From Paludisphaera mucosa (GTDB lineage: Bacteria > Planctomycetota > Planctomycetia > Isosphaerales > Isosphaeraceae), in contig NZ_JARRAG010000002.1 in the NCBI RefSeq assembly GCF_029589435.1, positions 4,092,001-4,156,000 on the forward strand: a DNA stretch of 64,000 bases, read 5' to 3'. Within the stretch, counting starts at the first letter, position 1; every line of letters starts with the position of its first letter. This document shows, piece by piece, positions 48,071 through 57,656 of the stretch. Both the position numbers and the translations under genes were made by a program. The notes beneath the pieces are model-generated. The model saw nothing but the letters and a program-made list of their open reading frames with translations, ran no database searches and was not told where the DNA came from.

Positions 48071-49069
48071 TCAGCTCTTGGGGGGGACGTTCATGCCCAG
48101 GTCGAGGCCGATCTCGTGGAGCTTGGCCCGGACCTCCTTGAGGGTGGTCTCGCCGAAGTTGCGGACGTTGAGGAGCTGGTCCTCGGAGCGGCTCACCAGG
48201 TGGCGGACCGTGGTGATCCCCTCGCTTTCGAGGCAGTTGGTGGCCCGGACGGAGAGCTCCAGCTCGGCGAGGCTCATGTCGAGCTTGCGTTCGAGCTCGG
48301 CGTCCAGCGGGGCGTACTGGTGGCCGTCGTAGGGGCCCGACTCGCTGGGGAGGCCGGGGCCCGGCTCGTTGTACTGGACGAACGGGTTCAGGTGCTTGCG
48401 GAGGATCTTGGCGGCCTCGACGAGCGCCATCTCGGGGCTGAGGACGCCGGTGGTCCAGATCCGCAGGATGAGCTTGTCGTAGTTGGTCCGCTGGCCGACG
48501 CGGGTGTTCTCGACGTGGTATTCGACCCGGTGGACCGGGCTGAAGCTGGAGTCGATCGGGATGATGCCGATCTCCAGGTCGTCGGTGTGGCCTTCCGCGG
48601 CGGTGCTGTAGCCCCGGCCGTTCTCGACGGTCATCTCCAGGTGGAAGGGGACGTCGTCGGTGAGCGTGCAGAGGATGTGGTCGGGGTTGATGATCTCGAT
48701 CGACTCGTCGTGGAGGATGTCGGCGGCGGTGACGACCCCCCGGCGGTCGCGGTCGATGCGGATCGTCCGCGGGTGCTCGGAGTGGTTCTTGACCACCAGG
48801 AGCTTGATGTTGAGGACCAGGTCGGTGATGTCGTCGACCATGCCGGGGATCGACGAGAACTCGTGCTGGACCCCCTGGATCTTGATCTTGGTGATCGCGC
48901 TCCCCTCCAGGCTGGAGAGGAGGATCCGCCGCAGGCTGTTGCCGACGGTGTGGCCGAACCCGCGCTCGAAGGGCTCGACGTGGAACTCGCCGAAGGTGTC
49001 GGCGAGGCTGTCGCGGTTGCAGACGACGCGACTGGGCAGTTCGAGGCCGCGCCAACGGATACGCATCAT
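48071..49069 (-). CDS. rpoA: RNA polymerase alpha subunit
   Basis: 332 residues. The N-terminal assembly domain has [20 protein letters not shown] and [18 protein letters not shown]. After a linker the C-terminal domain (about 255-320) has [19 protein letters not shown] and [19 protein letters not shown], the DNA UP-element and activator contact surface. Lies between rpsD and rplQ as in most bacteria. Confidence 0.97.
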   Translation of the reverse strand: MMRIRWRGLELPSRVVCNRDSLADTFGEFHVEPFERGFGHTVGNSLRRILLSSLEGSAITKIKIQGVQHEFSSIPGMVDDITDLVLNIKLLVVKNHSEHPRTIRIDRDRRGVVTAADILHDESIEIINPDHILCTLTDDVPFHLEMTVENGRGYSTAAEGHTDDLEIGIIPIDSSFSPVHRVEYHVENTRVGQRTNYDKLILRIWTTGVLSPEMALVEAAKILRKHLNPFVQYNEPGPGLPSESGPYDGHQYAPLDAELERKLDMSLAELELSVRATNCLESEGITTVRHLVSRSEDQLLNVRNFGETTLKEVRAKLHEIGLDLGMNVPPKS

Positions 49070-49109
49070 GAATCCCCCTGGTGGTGCTCGCGCTCTGGGC
49101 CGGCCGCGA

Positions 49110-49739
49110 TCAACGGCTCAACAACTCGACGATCAACTGGGGCGTCACCGGCAGGGTCACGTCCTGGACGGACGGCAGGCGGCTGACGCGGGCCTCGGGG
49201 GGGTCGGTGCTGATCCGGTCGAGCCAGTCGGGGACCGGCGGCAGGAAGTCGGCCTGCTGGTTCTCGAGGGCGAGGTTCCGCGAGTGCTCGCGGTTCTTGA
49301 TCGAGATCTGGTCGCCGGGGCGGACGAGGTAGCTCGGGATGTCCACCTTCTTGCCGTTGACCAGGATGTGGCCGTGGCGGATGAACTGCCGCGACTGGGG
49401 CCGGCTGGCGGCGAACTGGAGGCGGGCGACGACGTTGTCGAGCCGACGCTCCAGGAGCGACATCAGGGCGTCGCCGGTGTTGCCCGTCTTGCGGTTGGCC
49501 TCGGCGTAGTACTTGCGGAACTGGCGCTCGAAGATGCCGTAGTAGCGCTTGACCTTCTGCTTCTCACGCAGCCGGATGGCGTATTCGCTGGCCTTGCCGC
49601 GGCGGAACTGGTGCATGCCCGGGACGCCGTCCCGGCGCACGATCGCGCACTTGTTGCTGTAGCACCGGGCCCCCTTGAGGAAGAGGTTGGTGCCCTCGCG
49701 GCGGCAGAGCCGGCAGACTGGTCCTGTATATCGTCCCAT
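49110..49739 (-). CDS. rpsD: 30S ribosomal protein S4, zinc-binding form
   Basis: 209 residues. The N-terminus keeps four cysteines, [12 protein letters not shown] and RCYSNKC (C-x2-C...C-x5-C), so this is the zinc-binding C+ version. The S4 RNA-binding domain has [20 protein letters not shown] and [15 protein letters not shown]. It binds 16S rRNA early in 30S assembly. In order between rpsK and rpoA. Confidence 0.97.
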   Translation of the reverse strand: MGRYTGPVCRLCRREGTNLFLKGARCYSNKCAIVRRDGVPGMHQFRRGKASEYAIRLREKQKVKRYYGIFERQFRKYYAEANRKTGNTGDALMSLLERRLDNVVARLQFAASRPQSRQFIRHGHILVNGKKVDIPSYLVRPGDQISIKNREHSRNLALENQQADFLPPVPDWLDRISTDPPEARVSRLPSVQDVTLPVTPQLIVELLSR

Positions 49740-49868
49740 GGTAGATCCAGCGAACCTCGAACGTTTGGAATGACTCGTACGTATGCGGCGGGGGGCCCGT
49801 CTCCGGGACGCCGGGGCGGTCGGGCGGGGGGGCTCCGCCTCGCGGCGCGGCCGGGCGGCGCGGGGCGG

Positions 49869-50249
49869 TCAGACGCGGCGCTTCTTGGGGGGGCGGCAGC
49901 CGTTGTGGGGCAGCGGGGTGACGTCCTCGATCGCCTTGATCGACAGGCCCGAGGCCTGGATCGCGGTGATGGCGCTCTCGCGGCCGGAGCCGGGGCCCTT
50001 CACCTTCACCTCGACTTCCTTGACGCCGAACTTCGACGCCGACGCGGCGGCCGTCTCGGCGGCGCGCTGGGCGGCGAACGGCGTGCTCTTGCGGCTCCCC
50101 TTGAAGCCCACGGTCCCCGACGAGGCCCAGCAGAGGGCGTCGCCGTTGGGGTCGGTGATCGTCACCGTCGTGTTGTTGAACGTCGCCTTGATGTGCACCA
50201 CCGCGCGGCTCACGTTCCGCCGCGTCTTCCGCTTCTTGGCCTTGGCCAC
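49869..50249 (-). CDS. rpsK: 30S ribosomal protein S11
   Basis: 126 residues. [19 protein letters not shown], the central [19 protein letters not shown] and the end [18 protein letters not shown] are family hallmarks. It lies at the platform of the 30S subunit near the mRNA exit. 110 bases after rpsM. Confidence 0.97.
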   Translation of the reverse strand: MAKAKKRKTRRNVSRAVVHIKATFNNTTVTITDPNGDALCWASSGTVGFKGSRKSTPFAAQRAAETAAASASKFGVKEVEVKVKGPGSGRESAITAIQASGLSIKAIEDVTPLPHNGCRPPKKRRV

Positions 50250-50359
50250 GGGTCCTATGCTCCTCGTCTACCGAATTCGGATGTCCACCGCCCGCGGGTC
50301 GATCGACCCGCGCCCGCCCTCGCCGCTGCGATCGCCCCGCGGCCCCCGCCGGGGAGACC

Positions 50360-50743
50360 TCAGCGCATCTCCTTGACGCCCTTCTTGCCCGCGACCGTCT
50401 TCCGCGGGCCCTTGCGGGTCCGGGCGTTGGTCCGGGTCCGCTGGCCCCGCACGGGCAGGCCCTTGCGGTGCCGCAGGCCCCGGTAGCAGCCGATCTCGCG
50501 GAGCCGGCCGATATTCTGCTGGACCTGGCGGCGGAGCTGGCCTTCCACCGTGTACTCGTTGTCGAGCAGGGCCGCCAGCTTCGCCAGGTCGTCCTCGCTC
50601 AGGTCGCGGGCCCGCTTCTCGGGGTCGATCCCGCCGCGCTCGCAGAGTTGCTCCGCGAGGAACGGGCCGATCCCGTAGATGTAGCGCAGCGAGATCACCG
50701 TACGCTTGTCGTTGGGTATGTCCACGCCCAGGATACGAGGCAT
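50360..50743 (-). CDS. rpsM: 30S ribosomal protein S13
   Basis: 127 residues. The start [18 protein letters not shown], the helix-two-turn-helix [17 protein letters not shown], and the basic tail [19 protein letters not shown] identify it. It contacts the P-site tRNA and the 50S subunit from the 30S head. It follows rpmJ by 93 bases. Confidence 0.97.
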   Translation of the reverse strand: MPRILGVDIPNDKRTVISLRYIYGIGPFLAEQLCERGGIDPEKRARDLSEDDLAKLAALLDNEYTVEGQLRRQVQQNIGRLREIGCYRGLRHRKGLPVRGQRTRTNARTRKGPRKTVAGKKGVKEMR

Positions 50744-50836
50744 TCCATCAGTCTCCGTCGATCACGGCTGGTCTAGTCGGGGGATCGGCCGGACCGTCCC
50801 GGCGCGCCTCGGTTCGCCCGAGACGCGCCGCGGCGG

Positions 50837-50950
50837 TCAGCCCTGGCGTTGCTTGTGTCGGGGGTTGGAGCAGATCACCAGGACCTTGCCCTCCCGCCGC
50901 ACGATCTTGCAGTTCTCGCAAATCCTCTTGACGCTCGATCGCACTTTCAT
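50837..50950 (-). CDS. rpmJ: 50S ribosomal protein L36, zinc-binding form
   Basis: A complete 37-residue gene. [19 protein letters not shown] starts it; the C-x2-C, then [11 protein letters not shown], give the Cys/Cys/Cys/His zinc site of the C+ form. It begins the alpha-operon part. The gene that usually precedes it, infA, is not present in the gap upstream. Confidence 0.95.
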   Translation of the reverse strand: MKVRSSVKRICENCKIVRREGKVLVICSNPRHKQRQG

Positions 50951-51429
50951 GGCCGTCGCTGCTTTCCTGTCTGTTCCGTCTGTGTCTCGGTCGGCTTCCG
51001 GCCGGCTCGTCGCCCCGGCGGACCGGACGACGACGCCGAGGGGACGCGTGCCGCGCGCCCCGACGATTTCCTACGTTCGTCGTCGTACGGTCGTTCATCG
51101 GCCCGGGTCGATCGGGCGGGCCCGACCCGCGAGCGGCCCCGGGCCGGCCGACGACCGGAGGGGGCCGGAAACGACGCGGCTTCGAACGGCCGCGATTCCC
51201 GCGGCGGCCGCCCGAAGTCTCGATGAACGCCCTCGCCTCTCGACCCGTCGATCGCTGGAGCTTCAGGAAGCCCAGGCGCACTAAGGCCTGACGGGTCTTC
51301 AGGGGAATTCGACTATGCTAACGATCCTCCTCCACTTACGCAAGGGGCGTCAGGACCCCATTCGTCAAGATTATTTTGCGATGAATCCCGGGCCGTCCCG
51401 GCCGCCGCCCTCGCATCCGTTCCCCCGGC
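50951..51429. other. Gap between map and rpmJ, no gene seen
   Basis: 479 bases in the position where infA (and sometimes adk) occurs in other bacteria. None of the six frames shows an IF-1-like sequence or any other recognisable protein. Its left two thirds are GC-rich and contain only incidental frames. The right part (51290-51390) is AT-richer and holds a candidate promoter for the rpmJ operon. Confidence 0.55.
51315..51343 (-). promoter_or_regulatory. Candidate promoter for rpmJ-rpsM-rpsK-rpsD-rpoA-rplQ
   Basis: Minus strand: TTGCGT (51338-51343), 17-base spacer, TAGCAT (51315-51320), each matching four of six. It would give a long leader of about 360 bases before rpmJ, room for translational feedback control. 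Moderate support only. Confidence 0.35.
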
Positions 51430-52206
51430 TCACGGCAGGGTGAGGACCTCGGGTCCGTCGGGGGTCATGGCGATCGTGTGCTCGAAGTGGGCGCTGGGGC
51501 GGCGGTCGCGGGTCTCGACGGTCCAGCCGTCGTCGAGGGTCCGGACGTCCTTGGTCCCCATCGCGACCATGGGCTCGACGGCCAGAACGACGCCCGGCTC
51601 GAGCCGGATGTCGTTCCTGCGGAGCGCCTTGCTGACGAAGTTCGGGACCTGCGGCTCCTCGTGCATGTCCTTGCCGATGCCGTGGCCCACGAACTTCTCG
51701 ATGACGTAGAAGCCCTGGCTCTTGACGTACTGCTCCATGACCGCGGCGACCTCGGACCAGAGTCGGCAGCGGCCCATGGCCCGGACGGCCAGGTCGAGGG
51801 TCTCGGCGGTCACGGCCAGGAGCTTCTTGACGTCGGGGGCGACCTCGCCGACGGCCAGGGTCACGGCCGAGTCGCCGCACCAGCCGTTCAGCCGGCAGCC
51901 GGTGTCCACGGAGACGACGTCGCCCTCGCGGAGCGGCCGGCGGTTGGGGATGCCGTGGACGACGTGCTCGTTGACGCTGGAGCAGATGACGGCCGGGAAG
52001 GCCGGCTTCCCCTTGGTCGAGCAGGGGTAGCCCAGGAACAGGGGGGTGGCCCCGGCCTCGCGGAAGACGGCCGCCACGGCCTCGTCGAGGTCGGCGGTCG
52101 TCGCCCCCGGCACGGCGAGCCGGCGGGCGGCTTCCAGGGCCCGGTTGACGAGGCGGCCGGCCTCGCGCATCAGGGCGATCTCGCGGGGGCTCTTGAGCTG
52201 GATCAC
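51430..52206 (-). CDS. map: Methionine aminopeptidase, type I
   Basis: 258 residues from GTG 52206 (GGAG five bases upstream). Removes the initiator Met from nascent proteins. The metal ligands are in VVSVDTGCRLNGWCGDSAVT (two Asp), GHGIGKDMHEEPQVPN (His), LAVEPMVAMG (Glu) and AHFEHTIAMT (Glu). There is no N-terminal zinc-finger extension. It directly follows secY in the spc part of the ribosomal cluster. Confidence 0.96.
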   Translation of the reverse strand: MIQLKSPREIALMREAGRLVNRALEAARRLAVPGATTADLDEAVAAVFREAGATPLFLGYPCSTKGKPAFPAVICSSVNEHVVHGIPNRRPLREGDVVSVDTGCRLNGWCGDSAVTLAVGEVAPDVKKLLAVTAETLDLAVRAMGRCRLWSEVAAVMEQYVKSQGFYVIEKFVGHGIGKDMHEEPQVPNFVSKALRRNDIRLEPGVVLAVEPMVAMGTKDVRTLDDGWTVETRDRRPSAHFEHTIAMTPDGPEVLTLP

Positions 52207-52354
52207 GGAACTCCCCCGGCCCGCCGAGGGGCCCGGTCCCGGCTTCGAGCCGCCCACTCCGTCCGGTCGCCGGACGGCTCCGGCGAGGAAGGACGGCGGC
52301 GAGGGGCGGCGGCCCGGTCCGCGGTGCGATGACACGATGCGCTGTCTCCCGGCG

Positions 52355-53728
52355 TCACTTGCGGTTCACGAGGCCCTTGTAGTTCCGCATGACGAGGTGG
52401 CTGTCGATCTTCTGCACGAGGTCGAGGCAGACGCTGACGACGATCAGGAGGCCCGTGCCGCCCAGGAACTGGGCGACGGTGAAGTCGACGTTCAGGCCGT
52501 TCTGGACCAGGGACGGGATCACGGCGACGAGCGACAGGAAGGCCGCCCCGACGTAGGTGATCCGCAGCATGACCTTCTCCAGGTACTCGGCCGTGCGCCG
52601 CCCCGGGCGGTATCCCGGGATGAAGCTGCCGTAGTCCTTCAGGTTCTCGGACATGTCCTTCGGGTTGAAGGTGATGGCCGTCCAGAAGTAGCAGAAGAAG
52701 TAGATCATGATGATGTTGCAGACCGTGTAGACGTAGCTCTGACGCTGGAAGGCGTCGGCCAGATCCTGGAACATGGTCGCGAAGAACGAGCCGATCGTCC
52801 AGGTCTCCGACCTCAACGACGCGGTCGCCCGCGCCACGCCGTTGAAGATCAGGGACGGGAAGATGAGCAGGCTGGAGGCGAAGATGATCGGCATGACGCC
52901 GGCCTGGTTCACCTTCAGCGGCAGGTACTGGCGGGTCCCGCCGAAGACCCGGCGGCCGCGGACGTGCTTCGCCGACTGGGTCGGGATCCGCCGCTGCGAC
53001 TCGGTGATCGCGATCACGCCCACGACCACGGCCACGAATAAGCACGCCAGCAGGACGAGCGTGACGATGCCGTACTTGCCGGGCTCGGGGGTGAGCCGCG
53101 TCGTGGCGTTCTGCCAGAGCCCTTGCAGGGCCACCGGAAGCCGCGAGAGGATGCCCGCCATGATCAAGAGGCTGATGCCGTTGCCGATGCCGTACTCGTC
53201 GATCTGCTCGCCGATCCACATCAGGAAGACGGTCCCCGCCGTCATGATGCAGACGCTGACGAGGCCGTGCCAGACGTCGCGGTACTGTGGAAGCACCACG
53301 TTCATCTGGGGACTCATCATGTATTGCACCCAGAACGCGCTCTGCACCGCGCATAACACGACCGTGGCGTAGCGGGTGTATTCGTTGATCCGTTTGCGGC
53401 CGCTCTCGCCTTCCTTCATCATGGCTTCGAGCGAGGGGACGACGCTGCCCAGGAGCTGGAAGATGATCGACGCCGAGATGTACGGCATGATCCCCAGGCC
53501 GAAGATCGTGCTCATGCCGATCGACGTGCCGCCGAACATGGCCACGGTGCCGAAGATCTTGCCGGCGGCGTTGGTGTTGAGCTGCTCTTCCCAGTTGCGG
53601 AGCTGGGCCTGGTTGACGATCGGCAGCGGGACGTAGAACCCGATCCGGTAGATCGCCAAAAGCAGGGCGGTGAACAGGATCTTCCGCCGGAGTTCGGGGA
53701 TCTTGAAGATGGTGATCAGCTTGTCCAC
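52355..53728 (-). CDS. secY: Protein translocase subunit SecY
   Basis: 457-residue channel of the Sec translocon with ten predicted membrane helices. Landmarks: start IPELRRKILFTALLLAIYRIG, the TM2 region FGLGIMPYISASIIFQLLG, IDEYGIGNGISLLIMAGI, RRVFGGTRQYLPLKVNQAG and the C-terminal VLEKVMLRITYVGA-type loop (here YLEKVMLRITYVGAAFL). Expected position after rplO. Confidence 0.97.
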   Translation of the reverse strand: MDKLITIFKIPELRRKILFTALLLAIYRIGFYVPLPIVNQAQLRNWEEQLNTNAAGKIFGTVAMFGGTSIGMSTIFGLGIMPYISASIIFQLLGSVVPSLEAMMKEGESGRKRINEYTRYATVVLCAVQSAFWVQYMMSPQMNVVLPQYRDVWHGLVSVCIMTAGTVFLMWIGEQIDEYGIGNGISLLIMAGILSRLPVALQGLWQNATTRLTPEPGKYGIVTLVLLACLFVAVVVGVIAITESQRRIPTQSAKHVRGRRVFGGTRQYLPLKVNQAGVMPIIFASSLLIFPSLIFNGVARATASLRSETWTIGSFFATMFQDLADAFQRQSYVYTVCNIIMIYFFCYFWTAITFNPKDMSENLKDYGSFIPGYRPGRRTAEYLEKVMLRITYVGAAFLSLVAVIPSLVQNGLNVDFTVAQFLGGTGLLIVVSVCLDLVQKIDSHLVMRNYKGLVNRK

Positions 53729-53892
53729 GCGCGATCGCCTCCGCTGGGGCCTGGGTCGTCTCTCGGTTCAATCGGTGCGAGGGCCCGGCGGGTCCCCCGC
53801 GGGGCGTCGCCCCAGGTCTGATAGGACGGCCGCCGGCGCGTCGATCGCTGATCGGCGGGCCCGCGGCGATGGGTGAAGGAGCGTGGCCGGGC

Positions 53893-54390
53893 TCAGGAGG
53901 CGGCGGCTTCGTCCGCGTCCTTCTTGACCTTGCCGATGTACGGGACGACGACGGCCTTGCCGCCGGCGGCCACGATCTTGGCGGCGGCGGATTCGCTGAA
54001 CTTGGTGGCGTGGACTTCCAGCGCCTTGGTCAGCTCGCCATCGCCGAGGACCTTGATGCCGTCGTGGGCGTAGCCCTTGACGACGCCCTTGGCCCGCAGC
54101 GCGGCCTCGTCGACGACGCCGGCCTGGGCGAAGACGACCTCGAGGTCGCCGATGTTGAGCAGGGCGTAGTGCTTCTTGAAGGCGCCGTTGAAGAACCCGC
54201 GCTTGGGGACGCGGCGGGCCAGGCTGATCTGGCCGCCTTCGAACAGCGGGCTGAGCTTGAAGCCCTGGCGCGACGAGTGGCCCTTGTGGCCCTTGCTCGA
54301 GGTCTTGCCGTGGCCGGAGCCGACGCCGCGGCCGACGCGCTTCCGCTTCTTGCGGCGCTGGATTCCCTGGGTGACGTCGTGCAGTTGCAT
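53893..54390 (-). CDS. rplO: 50S ribosomal protein L15
   Basis: 165 residues. The Gly/Lys-rich start RKKRKRVGRGVGSGHGKTS, the motif GFKLSPLFEGGQISLARRV and the C-terminal VHATKFSESAAAKIVAAGG mark L15. Its ATG shares one base with the rpsE stop (TGATG), so rpsE and rplO are coupled; rpmD (L30), usual between them, is missing. Confidence 0.96.
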   Translation of the reverse strand: MQLHDVTQGIQRRKKRKRVGRGVGSGHGKTSSKGHKGHSSRQGFKLSPLFEGGQISLARRVPKRGFFNGAFKKHYALLNIGDLEVVFAQAGVVDEAALRAKGVVKGYAHDGIKVLGDGELTKALEVHATKFSESAAAKIVAAGGKAVVVPYIGKVKKDADEAAAS

Positions 54391-54887
54391 CAGAGCTGGA
54401 CTCCCCGGAGGCGGGCGATCTCTTCTTTGGTGCGGAGCTGGCCCAGGCCCTGGATGGCGGCCTTGACCAGGTTGAGCTTGTTGGTGGAGCCGAAGCTCTT
54501 CGTGAGGACGTCGCGAATGCCGGCCGCCTCGACCACGGCGCGGACGGCGCCGCCGGCGATGACGCCGGTTCCGGGGCTGGCGGGCATCAGCAGGACGCTG
54601 GCCGCGCCGAACTTGCCGACGACGGCGTGGGGGATGGTGGTCCCCTTGAGCTGGACCCGCTTCATCTGCTTGTGGGCGTCCTTGACGCCCTTCTCGACGG
54701 CGGGGGGGACCTCGTTCGCCTTGCCGTAGCCCCAGCTCACCTGTCCGCGGCCGTTGCCGACCACGACGAGCGCGTTGAAGCTGAACCGGCGGCCCCCCTT
54801 CACGACGGCGGCGCAGCGGCGGATGGCGACGACGCTCTCCACCCAGTCGCCTCGGTCGCGGTCGCGGTCTCGCTGATCGGTCGACAC
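54390..54887 (-). CDS. rpsE: 30S ribosomal protein S5
   Basis: 165 residues from GTG 54887, with AGGAG eight bases upstream. The dsRBD-like N-half has [19 protein letters not shown] and [19 protein letters not shown]; the C-half has [19 protein letters not shown] and the [18 protein letters not shown] stretch. It helps mRNA helicase function and fidelity. Confidence 0.96.
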   Translation of the reverse strand: MSTDQRDRDRDRGDWVESVVAIRRCAAVVKGGRRFSFNALVVVGNGRGQVSWGYGKANEVPPAVEKGVKDAHKQMKRVQLKGTTIPHAVVGKFGAASVLLMPASPGTGVIAGGAVRAVVEAAGIRDVLTKSFGSTNKLNLVKAAIQGLGQLRTKEEIARLRGVQL

Positions 54888-55028
54888 GTAGGATGCTCCT
54901 TCTCTCTGCCAGTATGATGCGGTCCGGCCGGCCTGTCGACCGGGATCGGGCGACGCGACGACGGATTCGGGATTCGGCAACGGGGGGTCGGTCGGGCTCG
55001 GGTCAGGTCGTGTGCGGGTCGCGTCGGA

Positions 55029-55406
55029 TTAGAACTGGAGCCCGCCCTCGCGGGCGGCGTCGGCCAGGGCCGCGACGCGGCCGTGGTACTTGTAGCTGCG
55101 TCGGTCGAAGCAGATCTTGGCGACGCCGGCCTCCTTGGCGCGCTCGGCGACGACCCGGCCGACGACCGAGGCGGCGGCCTTGTTGCCGCCGTACTTCAGC
55201 TCGGCCTTGATGTCGGGGTCGAGGGTGCTCGCCTGGGCCAGGGTCTTGCCCGCCTGGTCGTCGATCACCTGGGCGTAGATGTGCTTCGAGCTGCGGAAGA
55301 CGGCCAGGCGGGGGCGCTCGGGCGTCCCTTCGAGGCGTTTGCGGACCCGGCGCTGACGGCGCACGCGTCGCGTCTGGACCAGGTGGTGGTGGTTGGCGGT
55401 GTCCAC
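55029..55406 (-). CDS. rplR: 50S ribosomal protein L18
   Basis: 125 residues. [19 protein letters not shown] and [19 protein letters not shown] at the start, and [19 protein letters not shown] near the end, identify it. It binds 5S rRNA with L5. Between rplF and rpsE. Confidence 0.97.
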   Translation of the reverse strand: MDTANHHHLVQTRRVRRQRRVRKRLEGTPERPRLAVFRSSKHIYAQVIDDQAGKTLAQASTLDPDIKAELKYGGNKAAASVVGRVVAERAKEAGVAKICFDRRSYKYHGRVAALADAAREGGLQF

Positions 55407-55511
55407 GGGAACGATCCTCTCGCTGTCGGCGGCCGGCGGGGCTCGCGTCTGGGGGGACGGGGCCGGCGCCGTCTCGGGCTAGGGTCTTGCGGGTCTCTCG
55501 GGGGAACGGGT

Positions 55512-56063
55512 TTACTTCGAGCCGAACGCCTTGCCCGCCTTGCGGCGGACGGCCTCGCCCTCGTAGCGGATGCCCTTGCCCTTGTAGGGCTCGGGGGGGC
55601 GGACCCGGCGGATCTCGGCGGCGAACTGGCCGACGGCCTGCTTGTCGGCGCCGGTCACGGTGATGTGGGTCGCGTCGGGGACGGCCACGCTCACGCCGGC
55701 GGGGGCCTCGAGGACGATCTGGTTGGCGTAGCCGACCTGGAGCGCCACCGTGTTCGCCTTCTTGAGCTGCGCCTGGTAGCCGACGCCGACGATCTCGAGC
55801 TTCTTGGTGTAGCCCGTCGCCACCCCTTCGACCATGTTGGCGACGAGGCTGCGGGTGAGGCCGTGGAGCGCCCGGCTGAGCCGCTCGTCGTCGCGGCGTA
55901 CGACCAGGACTTCCTTCTTGGCCTCGTCGAAGGTCACGCCCACCTCGGGGCGGTGGGCGTAGCTGAGCTTGCCCTTGGGCCCCTCGACCTGGATCGTCGA
56001 GTCGGCGATCGCGACTTTCACGTTGGCCGGGACGACGACCGGCTTTCGACCGATGCGGGACAT
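55512..56063 (-). CDS. rplF: 50S ribosomal protein L6
   Basis: 183 residues, two repeated domains. SRIGRKPVVVPANVKVAI starts it; LVANMVEGVATGYTKKLEI and the C-terminal RRVRPPEPYKGKGIRYEGE are family signatures. It lies near the factor-binding site of the 50S subunit. Confidence 0.97.
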   Translation of the reverse strand: MSRIGRKPVVVPANVKVAIADSTIQVEGPKGKLSYAHRPEVGVTFDEAKKEVLVVRRDDERLSRALHGLTRSLVANMVEGVATGYTKKLEIVGVGYQAQLKKANTVALQVGYANQIVLEAPAGVSVAVPDATHITVTGADKQAVGQFAAEIRRVRPPEPYKGKGIRYEGEAVRRKAGKAFGSK

Positions 56064-56124
56064 GGCTCCGTCTTCCTCGTTCGGGGATGCGTTGGGTGTT
56101 TCGAGGCCCGGGGGTCCGGCCGAC

Positions 56125-56520
56125 TCAGTAGATCATGGCCAGCACCTCGCCGCCGACCTTGTCGGTGCGGGCGCGGCGGTCGCTGACGATCCCCCGGGGC
56201 GTGCTGAGGATCTGGATGCCCATGCCGCCCAGAACCGGCTTCAGCTCCTTGTAGCCGCGGTAGACCCGCCGGCCGGGCTTGCTGATCCGGTCGATCTTGG
56301 TGATCAGCCGCTCGCCGTTGGGGCCGTACTTCATGTGCAGCCGGAGGGTGCGGGCGGGGACGGTCTCGATCTCTTCGAAGTCCCAGATGTAGCCTTCGTC
56401 CTTGAGGACCTGGGCGATCCCCTTGCGCATCTTGGACGCGGGCATGTCGAGGGAGGTGCGCTCGATCCGGACGGCGTTGCGGATCCGGGTCAGCATATCG
56501 GCGATCGGGTCGGTCATCAT
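56125..56520 (-). CDS. rpsH: 30S ribosomal protein S8
   Basis: 131 residues; start at 56520 (MMTDPIADMLTRIRNAV) or one codon later. Signature SKPGRRVYRGYKELKPVLG and the C-terminal LSTPRGIVSDRRARTDKVG are present. A central 16S rRNA binder and, in other bacteria, the translational repressor of the spc operon. Confidence 0.97.
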   Translation of the reverse strand: MMTDPIADMLTRIRNAVRIERTSLDMPASKMRKGIAQVLKDEGYIWDFEEIETVPARTLRLHMKYGPNGERLITKIDRISKPGRRVYRGYKELKPVLGGMGIQILSTPRGIVSDRRARTDKVGGEVLAMIY

Positions 56521-56725
56521 GGCGGGGAAGCCTTCCTGAACCGTCGCGGGTAACGCCCCCGGGGGGGCCGCTTCGGGGCGGCCCCGACGGCCGGGGAGCG
56601 TCGGCGCGGCGGGCGACTCGGACGGACGCGACAAGAGCGGTTCGGTGTACGGGGTGGTTTCTGTCGATCGGAGCCCGCTGGCGGCTCGCGGCCCGGTCGG
56701 ACGCCGGTCCGGCCGGGGGGACGCG

Positions 56726-56911
56726 CTACCAGCTCGCCTTCTTGACGCCCGGGATCAGGCCGCGGCTGGCCAGGTTCCGGAAGCAGATCCGGCAGATGCC
56801 GAACTTGCGGTAGTAGGCGCGGGGGCGACCGCAGAGCCGGCACCGGTTGCGGTGCTGGACGGCGAATTTGCGGGGCGTCTCGGATCGGATCTTCTGGGCC
56901 TTGGTCGACAT
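56726..56911 (-). CDS. rpsN: 30S ribosomal protein S14, type Z
   Basis: 61 residues from ATG 56911 (GGAAGG six bases upstream). The short zinc form, with [20 protein letters not shown] providing four Cys ligands and the end [13 protein letters not shown]. It lies in the 30S head. Confidence 0.97.
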   Translation of the reverse strand: MSTKAQKIRSETPRKFAVQHRNRCRLCGRPRAYYRKFGICRICFRNLASRGLIPGVKKASW

Positions 56912-57007
56912 GCTCAACCTTCCAGGACCGTAGGGGGGACGCCTCGCGGCGACCGGTCAATTCGCGTCGTGGCTGTTTCGGAGTTCGTTCGGGATTCGGA
57001 CGTCGGC

Positions 57008-57571
57008 TTACTTGCCGCCGGTCCGCGCGCCGGGCTGCCGGAAGGGGAGCCCGAAGAGGCGGAGCAGCTCGCGGGCCTGATCGTCGGTCTTGGCGGTGGT
57101 GACGATGGTCACGTCCATGCCGTGGGTGTGCTGGATCCGGTCGGCGTCGATCTCGGGGAAGACGACCTGCTCGGCCAGGCCCAGGCTGTAGTTGCCGTGG
57201 CCGTCGAAGCTGTTGGGGTTGATGCCGCGGAAGTCGCGGATACGGGGCAGGGCGATGGAGACCAGGCGGTCGAGGAACTCGTACATCCGCGCCCCGCGGA
57301 GGGTCACCTTGCAGCCGATGTCGTTCCCCTCGCGGAGCTTGAAGCCCGAGACCGAGGTCTTGGCCTTGGTCAGCGCCGGCCGCTGGCCGGTGATCCGCCC
57401 CAGGCTCTCGGCGGCCGACTCCAGGATCGTCTTGTCCTGGGTGGCCCGGCCGACGCCCATGTTGACGACGATCTTGTCGATCTTGGGGATCGCCATCGGG
57501 TTGTCGAGGCTGAACTTGGCGGCGACCGCCTGCTTGATCTCGTTCTTGTACAGTTCTTGGAGGCGAGCCAT
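57008..57571 (-). CDS. rplE: 50S ribosomal protein L5
   Basis: 187 residues. NPMAIPKIDKIVVNMGVGR, the central GFKLREGNDIGCKVTLRG, and FRGINPNSFDGHGNYSLGL are L5 signatures. Binds 5S rRNA and contacts P-site tRNA. Between rplX and rpsN. Confidence 0.97.
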   Translation of the reverse strand: MARLQELYKNEIKQAVAAKFSLDNPMAIPKIDKIVVNMGVGRATQDKTILESAAESLGRITGQRPALTKAKTSVSGFKLREGNDIGCKVTLRGARMYEFLDRLVSIALPRIRDFRGINPNSFDGHGNYSLGLAEQVVFPEIDADRIQHTHGMDVTIVTTAKTDDQARELLRLFGLPFRQPGARTGGK

Positions 57572-57656
57572 ACCCGGGTTCCTTCAATATCGGCGGCGGC
57601 GGGGGCGCGGTCTCCGGCCCGGCGGGGTCACGCCCCCGGCGGCCGGCGCGGGGGTC

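Noticed and set aside
50951-51429. A possible infA gene between map and rpmJ
   Set aside because: No frame gives an IF-1-like S1/OB-fold sequence; frames present are Arg/Gly/Pro-rich shadows.
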